Of a stretch of DNA of 50,783 nt, positions 34,756 to 43,026 are shown piece by piece. Under the pieces are notes generated by a model that did no database searches, was not told the origin of the DNA, and worked only from the letters and a program-made list of their open reading frames with translations. Within the stretch, counting starts at the first letter, position 1, and each line of letters starts with the position of its first letter. Origin of the DNA: Azospirillum endophyticum (lineage in GTDB: Bacteria; Pseudomonadota; Alphaproteobacteria; Azospirillales; Azospirillaceae); NCBI RefSeq assembly GCF_016595245.1, contig NZ_JAENHM010000020.1:1-50783 (forward strand), given 5' to 3'. The position numbers and the translations under genes are program-made.

Positions 34756-35934
34756 TCATTGCGCCGGCGCCAGCCGCAGGACCGCGCCGTCGCCGGCATC
34801 GGTGATGACGTAGAGGGCGTCGTCCGGCCCCTGTGCCACATCGCGGATGCGCGCGTCGAGCGGAATGCGCTCCACCTCCTTCGCTGCGGTCCCGTCGATG
34901 GCGACGCGCACCAGCCCCTTGGCGCTCAGGCCGCCGATCAGGGCGCTGCCCTGCCATTCGCGGAACAGCCCGCCGGTGTAGAAGACCATGCCGGAGGGCG
35001 AGATCACCGGCGTCCAGTGGATCACCGCGTCGGTGAACTCCTTGCGGGTCGGCGGGTCGGGGATGTCGCGGCCGTCGTAATGCTTGCCCCAGCTGACCAG
35101 CGGCCAGCCGTAATTCCTGCCGGCCTCCGGCCGGTTCAGCTCGTCGCCGCCCATCGGCCCCATCTCGGCGATCCACAGCGAGCCCGTGCGCGGGTCGATG
35201 GCCGCCGCCTCGATGTTGCGGTGGCCGTAGGACCAGAGGGCGCCGGCGGTCGCCCCCTCTCCGGCGAAGGGATTGTCCTTCGGTACCGAGCCGTCGCGGT
35301 TCAGCCGGACCACCTTGCCAAGGGTGTTGTCGCGCTTCTGCGCCGGATCGAACTTGTAGCGCTCGCCCAGCGTCAGGAAGATGTGGCCGTCGGGGGCGAA
35401 GGCGATGCGGGTGCCGAAATGGTTGCCGCCGTCCACCTTGGGCGACTGGCGGAAGATGACCTTGAAATCCTCGATGCCGCGGTCGGTCAGCCTCCCGCGC
35501 CCCAATGCCGTCCCGGCGGTGCCGCCACCCCCGCTGCCGTCTCCCGGCTCGGCATAGGCAAGGTAAATGGTGCGGTTGCGGGCGAAATCCGGATCGGCCG
35601 CCACGTCCATCAGCCCGCCCTGGCCCTGGTTGAAGACCTTCGGCGTTCCGGCCAGCGGGGAGGAGAGCGACCCGTCGCGCGCCAGGATGCGCAGCCGACC
35701 CGGCTTTTCCGTCACCAGCGCCCGGCCGTCGGGGAGGAAATCGATGCCCCACGGCCGCTCCAGACCCTCGGCGACGCGGCTGACCGCCACCGGCCCAATG
35801 CTGGTCCGGACGGTCTTCGCCGCTTGGCCGCCCCCCGGCTGCGACTGCGCCAGGGCAGGGGCGGGCGCGGTGGCGACAGCGGCGAGCAGGGCGGCGACAG
35901 GAGCGGCGGTCGACAGGGTCAGGGTGCTGCGCAT
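34756..35934 (-). CDS. exported PQQ-dependent sugar (aldose) dehydrogenase, Asd/YliI type
   Basis: The 392-aa protein begins with a signal peptide (LSTAAPVAALLAAVATAPAP, cleavage near ALAQ). It has the six-bladed soluble glucose-dehydrogenase fold motifs: GLERPWGIDFLPDG, LMDVAADPDF..NRTIYLAYA, DGGNHFGTRIAFAPDGHIFL (active-site His), SYGHRNIEAAAIDP and GGDELNRPEAGRNYGWP. It would oxidise sugars in the periplasm with bound PQQ and pass electrons onward. GGAGG precedes the ATG. Whether the host makes PQQ cannot be seen here. Confidence 0.9.
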   Translation of the reverse strand: MRSTLTLSTAAPVAALLAAVATAPAPALAQSQPGGGQAAKTVRTSIGPVAVSRVAEGLERPWGIDFLPDGRALVTEKPGRLRILARDGSLSSPLAGTPKVFNQGQGGLMDVAADPDFARNRTIYLAYAEPGDGSGGGGTAGTALGRGRLTDRGIEDFKVIFRQSPKVDGGNHFGTRIAFAPDGHIFLTLGERYKFDPAQKRDNTLGKVVRLNRDGSVPKDNPFAGEGATAGALWSYGHRNIEAAAIDPRTGSLWIAEMGPMGGDELNRPEAGRNYGWPLVSWGKHYDGRDIPDPPTRKEFTDAVIHWTPVISPSGMVFYTGGLFREWQGSALIGGLSAKGLVRVAIDGTAAKEVERIPLDARIRDVAQGPDDALYVITDAGDGAVLRLAPAQ

Positions 35935-36141
35935 CACGATCCTCCGGTTGAAGAGCTGGCCTTCTAGGTGGGGGTGCCGGGCCGGCGGCCAAGGCCGGCC
36001 CCTTCGAAAGACTCCGATGCCGCCGGGCTGGAAAGGGGCATCGCCGAATTTCGTCACATCATCGTGCGCATACCCCGGTAGTCCGAATCCGGCTTCTGGC
36101 TGTTACCGTTCCATTGCGTCGTTCGGAGCAGGGCACGGGGT

Positions 36142-37206
36142 ATGGATAGGGTCTTGCGCCGCTTGTCGTCCGATCTGCCGCGCTCCGCCTGGGCACGGTA
36201 TGGGATCACGCTGCTGCTGGTCGGGCTGACGGCGCTGCTGCGCTACGCGCTCGACCCGCTGCTGTTCAGATACCCGTTCCTCGTCTTCATCCCGACCATC
36301 TCCGTCATCTCGCTGCTGCTCGACCGCGGGTCGGGCTATCTGGCGGTGGCCTTGTCAGGGCTGTGTTCGGCCTGGTTCTTCATGAAGCCGGAAGGGATGC
36401 TGTGGATCGAAGAGCCGGGCGACCGGCTGGCCTTCCTCATCTATATGGGCCTCGGCTTCGGCATCGCCGCCGGCGCCCATGCCCTGCGCCGGGCGAACGA
36501 GCGGCTGCGCCTGTCCTCCGAACAGCTTGCCGCCGCCAATGTGGAAAAGGATCTGATGCTGCACGAGATCCATCACCGGATCCGCAACGACCTTCAGCAA
36601 ATCTGCGCCCAGTTGACGCTCGCCGCCCGCAATTCGGAGAGCGGGCAGGATATCGTCAACGGCACCATCGAGCGGATCGGCGTGCTGGCCCGCGTCTATG
36701 TCCGCCTGCGCCGGGTCGAAGGCGTCAACATCGTCAATGCCAGGGATTTCCTGGAGAGCCTGGTGGAGGACATCCGGCTCGGCGTCGTCGGAGGGCGGCC
36801 GGTCGCGGTCGGCGCCGAGGTGGACGACGCCGACCTCGACATGGGCGTCGCCGTGGCGGTCGGCACCATCGCCAACGAACTGGTCACCAACGCGCTGAAA
36901 TACGCCTTTCCCGATGGCCGCCCGGGCCGCATCGACCTCAGTTTCCGCAAGGAGGAGACGGAGTGCGTTCTGCGCGTCTGCGACGACGGGACGGGCATCC
37001 TGTCGGACCGGCCGCAGGGAACCGGCCTGGGCGGCAGGATCATGCGTCAGCTTGCCCTGCAGTTGCGCGGAAGCCTCGACATCGAGCCACGGCCGCAGCA
37101 TGGGGTGAAGGCCACCCTGCGCTTTCCCTGCTGCAGGGAGGCGGCCAAGAGCGGATCGCATGGGATCGGACACGGTTCGGAGCGTGAATCCGATCGCCGG
37201 ACATGA
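36142..37206 (+). CDS. membrane sensor histidine kinase with DUF4118 and HisKA_2 domains (HWE/HisKA_2 type)
   Basis: The 354-aa kinase has an N-terminal KdpD-like DUF4118 membrane part with about four helices (20-112), a short linker, a HisKA_2 dimerisation domain with the phospho-accepting His in LHEIHHRIRNDLQQI (about 141-155), and an HATPase with the N-box IANELVTNALKYAFPDG and G-box DDGTGI..GTGLGGRIM. No partner response regulator gene is adjacent, so it is an orphan. Such kinases often feed general-stress (PhyR-type) or chemotaxis-like pathways in alphaproteobacteria. GCACGGGGT upstream is a weak ribosome site. The C-terminal 25 residues are polar and unstructured-looking. Confidence 0.88.
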   Translation: MDRVLRRLSSDLPRSAWARYGITLLLVGLTALLRYALDPLLFRYPFLVFIPTISVISLLLDRGSGYLAVALSGLCSAWFFMKPEGMLWIEEPGDRLAFLIYMGLGFGIAAGAHALRRANERLRLSSEQLAAANVEKDLMLHEIHHRIRNDLQQICAQLTLAARNSESGQDIVNGTIERIGVLARVYVRLRRVEGVNIVNARDFLESLVEDIRLGVVGGRPVAVGAEVDDADLDMGVAVAVGTIANELVTNALKYAFPDGRPGRIDLSFRKEETECVLRVCDDGTGILSDRPQGTGLGGRIMRQLALQLRGSLDIEPRPQHGVKATLRFPCCREAAKSGSHGIGHGSERESDRRT

Positions 37207-37282
37207 GGCCATGGCGCCGCGCGTTTCTCAGGTGACGCGCCAAGCGATAGCCGGCCCGGTGGCAAAATGCCGACTGACGGAG

Positions 37283-37314
37283 ACGGCCGCCCACCGGGGA
37301 TGGCGGACGGCCGT
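37283..37314. terminator. weak hairpin between convergent genes
   Basis: ACGGCCG (37283-37289) pairs with CGGCCGT (37308-37314), with partial further pairing inside. It lies between the kinase gene and the convergent secreted-protein gene. No T-tract is seen, so the terminator call is tentative. Confidence 0.35.
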
Positions 37315-37349
37315 GACATCCGGCGGGCGCCGTACCGCGGCGGTGCCGA

Positions 37350-37877
37350 TCAGTACGGGCAGTTCACGCTGGGCGCGTTGTTGAGCGTCGCACTGACGCC
37401 CGCCATCACGTAGCCTGACGCGATCGGCGTCACCTGCGTCTGCGTCGAGATCACGCCGGTGATCGTGGCTCCGGCGCCGGAGGCGGCGCCGCTGGTCAGG
37501 GCGCAGGTCCAGGCGGTGCCGCTGGGCGAGGTGGTCTTGTTCATCGACGCGATATTATAACAGTTGCCGCCGGCGAGGCTGAACTGCCCCATCGCCGACC
37601 GCCACTCGCTGCCGGCGCCCTTGCCGTAGAAATTGTTGGCCGCGACGACCACCGAGCCGGACGTGTTGGTCAGGCCGTTGCCGACATTGGTGATCACGAC
37701 GCCGACTTCGGTGGCGACCGTGTCGGAAATGACGACGGTGGCGTCGGTGTTCAGGCAGAAGGCGAAATTCTGCGGCGGCAGGGCCGACAGGACCGCGGGC
37801 TTCGGCTGCGCATTGGCCACGCCGATGGACAGCAGGGTGACGACCGGAAATACGGCGACGCGTGCGAACGACTTCAT
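37350..37877 (-). CDS. secreted protein of unknown function
   Basis: The 175-aa product has a signal peptide (VAVFPVVTLLSIGVANAQ) with cleavage likely after ANA. The mature part is Ala/Gly/Ser/Thr/Val-rich with repeated beta-prone stretches (ATVVISDTVATEVGVVITNVG, SGSVVVAANN). It contains four cysteines (in FCLNTD, NCYNI, TCALTS and the last residues NCPY) that could form two disulfides. This looks like a small periplasmic or surface beta protein. No family is recognised. GAGG lies about ten bases before the ATG. It is isolated, with terminator-like structure downstream and 400 bp of empty sequence upstream. Confidence 0.7.
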   Translation of the reverse strand: MKSFARVAVFPVVTLLSIGVANAQPKPAVLSALPPQNFAFCLNTDATVVISDTVATEVGVVITNVGNGLTNTSGSVVVAANNFYGKGAGSEWRSAMGQFSLAGGNCYNIASMNKTTSPSGTAWTCALTSGAASGAGATITGVISTQTQVTPIASGYVMAGVSATLNNAPSVNCPY

Positions 37878-38283
37878 TGAATGGCCTCATTTTCAAGATG
37901 CGGACGAATCCCGTTTAGGGTCTTCCCGACATCGAGTCACCTCATAAAAATAGAATTTCTTATAATAATACATCCGCAACGAAGAAATTATGCGTGATCA
38001 CAACAACCATTAGGAGTGCGAACGTCGTCGTTCCCTGATGTCATTCCAATGTAGTCCGCGCCGTCCCTGCGTGGCGTGGGCGCGGGCCGACTCGGTGCCA
38101 CCGGATCGGGTCCGATGCGGCGCCTGATCCGCCTACCCGGTGGAAACGGTTTTTCAGAACCCTCGTTCAATGACCGTCCTCCGGACAGCCGCTGATCTGC
38201 CGTCGGTTTTCCGTGCCTTCGGCACGGAGAGGCGGACATGGGACCGACGGTTGCGGAGCGGCTCAAGCGGGGGCGGCGGGCGC
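37878..38283. other. intergenic region with a nested hairpin
   Basis: No gene is convincing in these 406 bp. The part near 37920-38000 is AT-rich and probably contains the promoter of the secreted-protein gene. A nested hairpin lies at 38200-38250: inner stem CCGTGCC-TTC-GGCACGG (38211-38227) inside outer arms CCGTCGGT/ACCGACGG. It may terminate the 46-aa gene that ends at 38284. Confidence 0.45.
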
Positions 38284-38424
38284 TTACGGTCTGCTGGTTT
38301 CGTTGCTCTTCTTCGCCCGCTCCTTCTTCGCTTGATCGTGATGCCACTTGACGGCGAAGAACATGCCCGTGCCCAGCACGATGATCTTGAAAGGAAAGAA
38401 GACCAGAGGGAACCAATCGTACAT
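38284..38424 (-). CDS. 46-aa membrane-anchored protein
   Basis: The frame begins MYDWFPLVFFPFKIIVLGTG, runs through a single hydrophobic helix to FFAVKW, and then becomes a charged tail (HHDQAKKERAKKSNETSRP). GGAG lies nine bases before this ATG; an ATG three codons earlier overlaps the ribosome site. An N-terminal helix with a strongly basic cytosolic tail is the layout of many small regulatory membrane proteins. It lies 54 bp downstream of the DUF983 gene on the same strand and is probably co-transcribed. Function unknown. Confidence 0.65.
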   Translation of the reverse strand: MYDWFPLVFFPFKIIVLGTGMFFAVKWHHDQAKKERAKKSNETSRP

Positions 38425-38478
38425 TTCGAACATCTCCAAGATACGACACGGCCTATCGTCAGCGGAACCTGATGCCGG

Positions 38479-38913
38479 TCAGGCCGAGCGCGGGTCTTTG
38501 TCTTCGGGCAAGGCCGCAAGCGGCGGGATTGGCGCGGCCGTATCGAAACGGGCTTCCTCGGCCTTGTAGAAGTACTGGCTGGCTACCAGCCACCCCTTCA
38601 ACGGCCGCAAGGGCGGAATACAGGTCAGCAACAGGAACGGCAGGGTCGTGACGAGGTGCACCCAATAAGGGGGCTCGAACTTCACCTCGATCCAGAGCGC
38701 CAGGATGACGGTGGGGATGCAGGCAAAGCAGATGACGAAGAAGGCGGGGCCGTCGGCCGGATCGGCGTAGGAGTAATCCAGACCGCAGACCTCGCACTGG
38801 GAACGCAGCTTCAGGAAGCCGCTGAACTGATGACCCCGGCCGCAGCGTGGGCAACGGCCACGCGGGCCGGTGCTGAGAGGGGGAAGAGGCGGCCACTCCT
38901 GTTCGGATGACAT
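38479..38913 (-). CDS. DUF983 family membrane protein with zinc-ribbon cysteines
   Basis: The 144-aa product has two CxxC pairs near the N-terminus (GRCPRCGRGHQF and QCEVCGLDYSYAD, about 19-50), a DGPAFFVICFACIPTVILAL helix and a second helix (LVTTLPFLLLTCIPPL). This is the DUF983 layout, found widely in alphaproteobacteria and often near respiratory or cell-envelope genes. The cysteines probably bind zinc on the cytosolic side. GAAGGAAC before the ATG is a good ribosome site. The biological role of the family is not established. Confidence 0.9.
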   Translation of the reverse strand: MSSEQEWPPLPPLSTGPRGRCPRCGRGHQFSGFLKLRSQCEVCGLDYSYADPADGPAFFVICFACIPTVILALWIEVKFEPPYWVHLVTTLPFLLLTCIPPLRPLKGWLVASQYFYKAEEARFDTAAPIPPLAALPEDKDPRSA

Positions 38914-38940
38914 CGCATGTTCCTTCGGGAGGCAATGGCA

Positions 38941-38958
38941 GGCAATGCATGCATTGCC
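38941..38958. promoter_or_regulatory. 18-bp perfect palindrome upstream of the DUF983 gene
   Basis: GGCAATGCATGCATTGCC is a perfect palindrome 28 bp before the DUF983 start. A related CAATGCATGCAAT occurs at 38996-39008. Perfect, repeated symmetry in a promoter region suggests a dimeric repressor site. Confidence 0.5.
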
Positions 38959-39021
38959 TAATCGTATGCTCCAGAAAGACCTACAATGTCAACCTCAATG
39001 CATGCAATACGCCGTTGCGAT

Positions 39022-40428
39022 TCATACAACCATGGAAGACATGGCCGGTGCCTCGGACAGAAGGTCGGCCAATTGCCGCAACGCCTCGCGCAGATCCTGG
39101 CGGTCCGTCGGAGCGCCGAGCGCGACGCGGACCGCCTCCGGCGGCGTCGACACGGCAAAGGCGTCGCTGCCGACGACGCCGATCCCCGTCCCACGCAGGC
39201 GCATGACGAAGTCGCCGCGGGTCCACTCGCCGGGAAGCCTCAGCCAGAGGTGGAATGCGCAAGGGCTGGCCAAGATGTCCCCTGGCGGCAGCGTTTCGCT
39301 CGCGATCGCGTGCCGCGCCGCCGTCTCCTGCCGGATGCCCGCGACGATGCCCGCCGCCGTGCCATTGTCGATCCAGCGTGTCGCCAGCGCCGTGGTCAGC
39401 GGCGAGGCCATGCCCGTCGTGGCCCGCATGGCCGCGGCCAGCCGGGACATCTGGCGGGGCTCGGCCACGGCGAGATAGGCGATGCGGAGTGCCGGCGAGA
39501 CGGATTTGGCCAGGCCGGAGACGTGGAAGACGGACTCGGGCGCCAGCGCCGCCAGAGCAGGCGGCGCATCGGGTGCCAGGGCGCCGTAGGCGTCATCCTC
39601 GATGATGCGCACGTCATACCGGCGCGCGATGGCCACCACCGCCTTGCGCCGTTCCAGCGGCAGCGTCGCCGTGGTGGGATTGTGCAAGGTCGGGGTGCAA
39701 TAGAGCGCCTTGGGGCGATGGGTCCGGCAGGCCTCCTCGAAGGCCTCGGGCAGCAGGCCTTCGCCGTCCATGGCCAGTGGCGCGAGCCGCAGCCGCAGAT
39801 GCGCCGCCAAGCTGCGGAAGCCCGGATAGGTCAGGGACTCGCAGCACACCACGTCGCCGGGCTCGCACAGGACGCCGAGCAAGGCCAGCAAGGCGCCTTG
39901 TGCGCCCGCGCAGACCAGCACCCGCTCCGGGGGCACGTCCAGGCGGCCTTCGAGCCAACGTGCGCCGGCCTGACGGTCGGCCTGGCCGCCGCCGACCTGC
40001 TGGTAGCGGAGCAGCAGATCCAGGTCCAACTCCGCTGCGAAGGCGCCCATGTCGCGCCGCAGGTCGTCCTGCAGGCCCGGCCCCATGGGCAGAGGCGGCG
40101 CGTTCATCTGGAGATCGGCGGGACGCGCCGCCTGCCGGGGGATGGGCGACATCGGCGGCGCGGCGCGGTTTGCGCACACGAAAGTGCCCTGGCCGACGCG
40201 CCCTTCCACCAGACCGCGCCTGGCCGCCTCGGCATAGGCGCGCGTAACGGTCGTGAAATCGATGCCCAGCTTCCCGGCAAGGAGACGCTGCGGCGGTAGG
40301 CGAGTGCCCTGTATGACGCGCCCTGCCCGAATGTCCGCTTCCAGGGTATCGGCGATGGAGCGGTACAACGGGCCTGCCGAGCGATCGATCGTCGGCAGCC
40401 AAACCAGATCGTCAGCGGAGCGCGACAT
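39022..40428 (-). CDS. MocR-family regulator (GntR HTH fused to a PLP aminotransferase domain)
   Basis: The 468-aa protein has an N-terminal GntR winged helix (PLYRSIADTLEADIRAG..LPPQRLLAGKLGIDFTTVTRAYAEAARRG, about 20-80) and a fold-type I aminotransferase domain from about 110. The PLP lysine is Lys308 in HVSGLAKSVSPALRI, with the PLP-ring Asp in IIEDDAYG. MocR proteins use PLP as ligand sensor and regulate vitamin B6, GABA, taurine or exporter genes. Inverted ATTGTATG repeats lie just upstream, probably its own operator. A regulated partner is not obvious; the divergent dehydrogenase at 40706 is one candidate. Confidence 0.92.
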   Translation of the reverse strand: MSRSADDLVWLPTIDRSAGPLYRSIADTLEADIRAGRVIQGTRLPPQRLLAGKLGIDFTTVTRAYAEAARRGLVEGRVGQGTFVCANRAAPPMSPIPRQAARPADLQMNAPPLPMGPGLQDDLRRDMGAFAAELDLDLLLRYQQVGGGQADRQAGARWLEGRLDVPPERVLVCAGAQGALLALLGVLCEPGDVVCCESLTYPGFRSLAAHLRLRLAPLAMDGEGLLPEAFEEACRTHRPKALYCTPTLHNPTTATLPLERRKAVVAIARRYDVRIIEDDAYGALAPDAPPALAALAPESVFHVSGLAKSVSPALRIAYLAVAEPRQMSRLAAAMRATTGMASPLTTALATRWIDNGTAAGIVAGIRQETAARHAIASETLPPGDILASPCAFHLWLRLPGEWTRGDFVMRLRGTGIGVVGSDAFAVSTPPEAVRVALGAPTDRQDLREALRQLADLLSEAPAMSSMVV

Positions 40429-40444
40429 CCTTCAACCTCACATG

Positions 40445-40480
40445 CATACAATGCGGTATTGTATGGTCTGAATTGTATGC
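40445..40480. promoter_or_regulatory. candidate MocR operator: three ATTGTATG half-sites
   Basis: CATACAAT-GCGGT-ATTGTATG (40445-40465) is a perfect 8+5+8 inverted repeat, and a third half-site ATTGTATGC follows at 40472-40480 as a direct repeat. They begin 17 bp upstream of the MocR start codon. Direct plus inverted half-sites are typical of MocR promoters. The rest of the gap to 40705 shows nothing further apart from the ribosome site CGGGAGG. Confidence 0.6.
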
Positions 40481-40705
40481 GATCAAAGGAAATATACGCG
40501 CTCACCCGACGGTTCGCGGCGTTCGTCGTCTTCATCGTCGCCAATCGACCCGCCGCAGTCTGGAAACCGCCGCTTAATCTGCATCAACGCGGCCTTCCCG
40601 CCGCCGCGCCAAGCTGGCCGGTGTGAAGCCAAGCGCCGGCCGGGGGCCATCTGCGGCGGCGCCGAACAGCTCCGCGACCGGCGACCACCATCACGGGAGG
40701 ACGCC

Positions 40706-41782
40706 ATGGTCATGATGAAAGCGGCGGTGTTCGTCGAACCGGGCCGCATCGTGCTGGACGACAAGCCGGTCCCCGACGTCGGGCCGCTCGACGCGCTGAT
40801 CCGGATCACCACGACGACGATCTGCGGCACCGACATCCACATCCTGAAGGGCGAATATCCGGTCGAGCGCGGCCTGACCATCGGTCACGAGCCGGTCGGC
40901 GTCATCGAGAAGCTGGGCTCGGCCGTCGCCGGCTACCGCGAGGGCCAGCGGGTGATCGCCGGCGCCATCACCCCCAGCGGCCACAGCAACGCCTGCCTGT
41001 GCGGCTGCCATTCGCAGGACGGTGCCGGCACGCTCCATGGCTGGAAGCCGTTGGGCGGCTGGCGCTTCGGCAACAGCATCGACGGCGCCCAGGCCGATTA
41101 TCTGCTGGTGCCCGACGCGATGACCAACCTCGCCCCCGTCCCCGACGGGTTGACGGACGAGGAGGTGCTGATGTGCCCCGACATCATGTCCACCGGCTTC
41201 GCCGGGGCGGAGCGCGGCGGCATCCGCATCGGCGATACGGTGGCGGTGTTCGCGCAAGGCCCGATCGGCCTCTGCGCCACCGCCGGCGCCAAGCTGAAGG
41301 GCGCCACCACCATCATCGGCGTCGACACCGTGCCGGCCCGGCTGGAGATGGCGCGGCGGATGGGCGCCGACCATGCGGTGGATTTCCGTCGCGTCGATCC
41401 GGTGGAGGAGATCATGCGGCTGACCGGAGGCCGCGGCGTCGATGTCGCCATCGAGGCGCTGGGCACCCAGGCGACCTTCGAGGCGGCGCTGCGCGTCCTG
41501 CGGCCCGGCGGCACGCTGTCCAGCCTGGGCGTCTATTCCGGCGACCTGCGCCTGCCGCTGGGGCCGTTCGCCGCGGGGCTGGGCGACCACACCATCGTCA
41601 CCTCGCTCTGCCCCGGCGGCAAGGAGCGGATGCGCCGGCTGATGGCGGTCGTCGCCTCGCATCGCGTCGACCTGAAGCCGCTGGTCACCCACCGCTTCCC
41701 GCTGGAGCGGATCGAGGAGGCCTATGAGCTGTTCGGCCAGCAGCGTGACGGCGTGCTGAAGGTGGCGATCACGCCGCAGTGA
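40706..41782 (+). CDS. zinc-dependent secondary-alcohol dehydrogenase (isopropanol dehydrogenase type)
   Basis: The 358-aa medium-chain dehydrogenase has catalytic zinc ligands Cys40 (TTTTICGTDIH), His61-Glu62 (GHEPVG) and Asp159 (MCPDIMSTG). This is the Cys-His-Asp set of the Thermoanaerobacter/Clostridium secondary-alcohol dehydrogenases rather than the Cys-His-Cys of horse-liver type. The nucleotide loop is VFAQGPIGLCATAGAKLKG. An extra cysteine-rich loop (NACLCGCHSQ) replaces the structural zinc lobe. It would interconvert secondary alcohols and ketones with NAD(P). CGGGAGG precedes the ATG. A Met codon three residues on could be the start. Confidence 0.9.
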   Translation: MVMMKAAVFVEPGRIVLDDKPVPDVGPLDALIRITTTTICGTDIHILKGEYPVERGLTIGHEPVGVIEKLGSAVAGYREGQRVIAGAITPSGHSNACLCGCHSQDGAGTLHGWKPLGGWRFGNSIDGAQADYLLVPDAMTNLAPVPDGLTDEEVLMCPDIMSTGFAGAERGGIRIGDTVAVFAQGPIGLCATAGAKLKGATTIIGVDTVPARLEMARRMGADHAVDFRRVDPVEEIMRLTGGRGVDVAIEALGTQATFEAALRVLRPGGTLSSLGVYSGDLRLPLGPFAAGLGDHTIVTSLCPGGKERMRRLMAVVASHRVDLKPLVTHRFPLERIEEAYELFGQQRDGVLKVAITPQ

Positions 41783-41827
41783 CGGGGACGACGGCCGCAG
41801 CGCCGGGGTCTGGCGATGCCCGCCCTT

Positions 41828-43015
41828 CTATGAGGCCCGCTTGTAGACCATCAGGAAGGCCACCGCGCAGAGGAAGGGCAGTCCGGCGTCGCGCAGGTCG
41901 TTGTTGAGGTGGAGCATGGCGGCATAGAGGCCGATTCCGGTCACCGCGATCGTCGGCAGCAGGGCGTCGGCGATGCCGAGGATGCCGCGGCCGTCCAGCC
42001 AGTCACCGGCAGCCAAAGTCGCGCGGACCAGCACGATCAGGATGAGGAGGGCGATGCCGGCCATCGCGACATATTCCAGGGTGAAGGCCGCCGGCAGGTA
42101 GACGGCGGGAACCGATCCGGCCAAGGCCGGCGACAGCGTGCCATGCGCCGCCTTCACCGCGGCGACGGCGATGTAGTGCAGGGCCGTCGCCAGCAGCAGA
42201 TTGCCGGACAGCAGTTCCACCGTCCGCCAGGACAGGAAGGCCGGCCAGCGGATGCGGTCGAGGGCGAGGAACGCCAGGGCGGTTGCGCTGCCGAACAGCA
42301 GGGCGTAATCGGGCGACAGCGGCCATTTCGACAGCGTGCGCCCGAGGATCAGGATGTCGGCCAGCGCCACCGCCAGCCCCAGCAGGACGATGACGGCGGT
42401 GCGGGGAGCCTGCCGGTGGTGGGCGAACATCCGCCCGGCCGCGACGAAGAGGATCCAGGGAAAGACGGGGAACCAGCCCGGGAAGGGCGAGACGAACAGG
42501 CCGTAGACATAGGGGAGCGGCAGGACGACCCAGGCGCCGCACAGCGCGACGAGGAAGAGGGCGATCAGCACCCGGTTGGCGGTGCCGACCCGGGCATGGA
42601 TGTCGAACAGCAGCCGGGCGGCGAAGAGGAACATGAAGAAGTCGCTGGTGAACGGGTTTTTCTCCTGATACAGGCCGTGGATGGCCGCCAGGATGAACAG
42701 CTTCAGGTGGCCTTCGATCCGCCGGGCCAGCGGCTTTCTCAGGAAGTTGTCGAGCGTCATCCCGAAGGCGAAGAAGAACATCACCGGCGCCAATTCGAAG
42801 ACGAATTGCAGGATGTTGACGAGGCGATAGGTGTCCGGCATCGTCCGGCCCCAATGGGCCGCCACCATGAACACCAGGGCGGTGACGCGGATGACGTCCA
42901 GGCTTCTGTCCCTGGCCGGCCGCGGTGTCGGCATCAGCATATGGTCACTCCCGAGGAGAGGCGGCGCCGTGATCCTGCCTGTCACGGAGAGGGTTTCGGC
43001 GGGGCTGGCGGCCAT
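41828..43015 (-). CDS. polytopic membrane acyltransferase-like protein
   Basis: The 395-aa protein has about ten hydrophobic helices. After a polar N-terminus it carries RDRSLDVIRVTALVFMVAAHWG, the opening motif of acyltransferase-3 / heparan-glucosaminide acetyltransferase-like membrane enzymes, in which the Arg, Asp and His are functional. Such proteins add acyl groups to envelope sugars. AAGGAG seven bases before the ATG at 43015 decides this start, 12 bp after the stop of the glycosyltransferase gene; the next Met (42940) also has a GGGAG. Pairing with a membrane glycosyltransferase suggests joint work on a surface glycan or lipid. Confidence 0.72.
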   Translation of the reverse strand: MAASPAETLSVTGRITAPPLLGSDHMLMPTPRPARDRSLDVIRVTALVFMVAAHWGRTMPDTYRLVNILQFVFELAPVMFFFAFGMTLDNFLRKPLARRIEGHLKLFILAAIHGLYQEKNPFTSDFFMFLFAARLLFDIHARVGTANRVLIALFLVALCGAWVVLPLPYVYGLFVSPFPGWFPVFPWILFVAAGRMFAHHRQAPRTAVIVLLGLAVALADILILGRTLSKWPLSPDYALLFGSATALAFLALDRIRWPAFLSWRTVELLSGNLLLATALHYIAVAAVKAAHGTLSPALAGSVPAVYLPAAFTLEYVAMAGIALLILIVLVRATLAAGDWLDGRGILGIADALLPTIAVTGIGLYAAMLHLNNDLRDAGLPFLCAVAFLMVYKRAS

Positions 43016-43026
43016 CCGGCGCTCCT

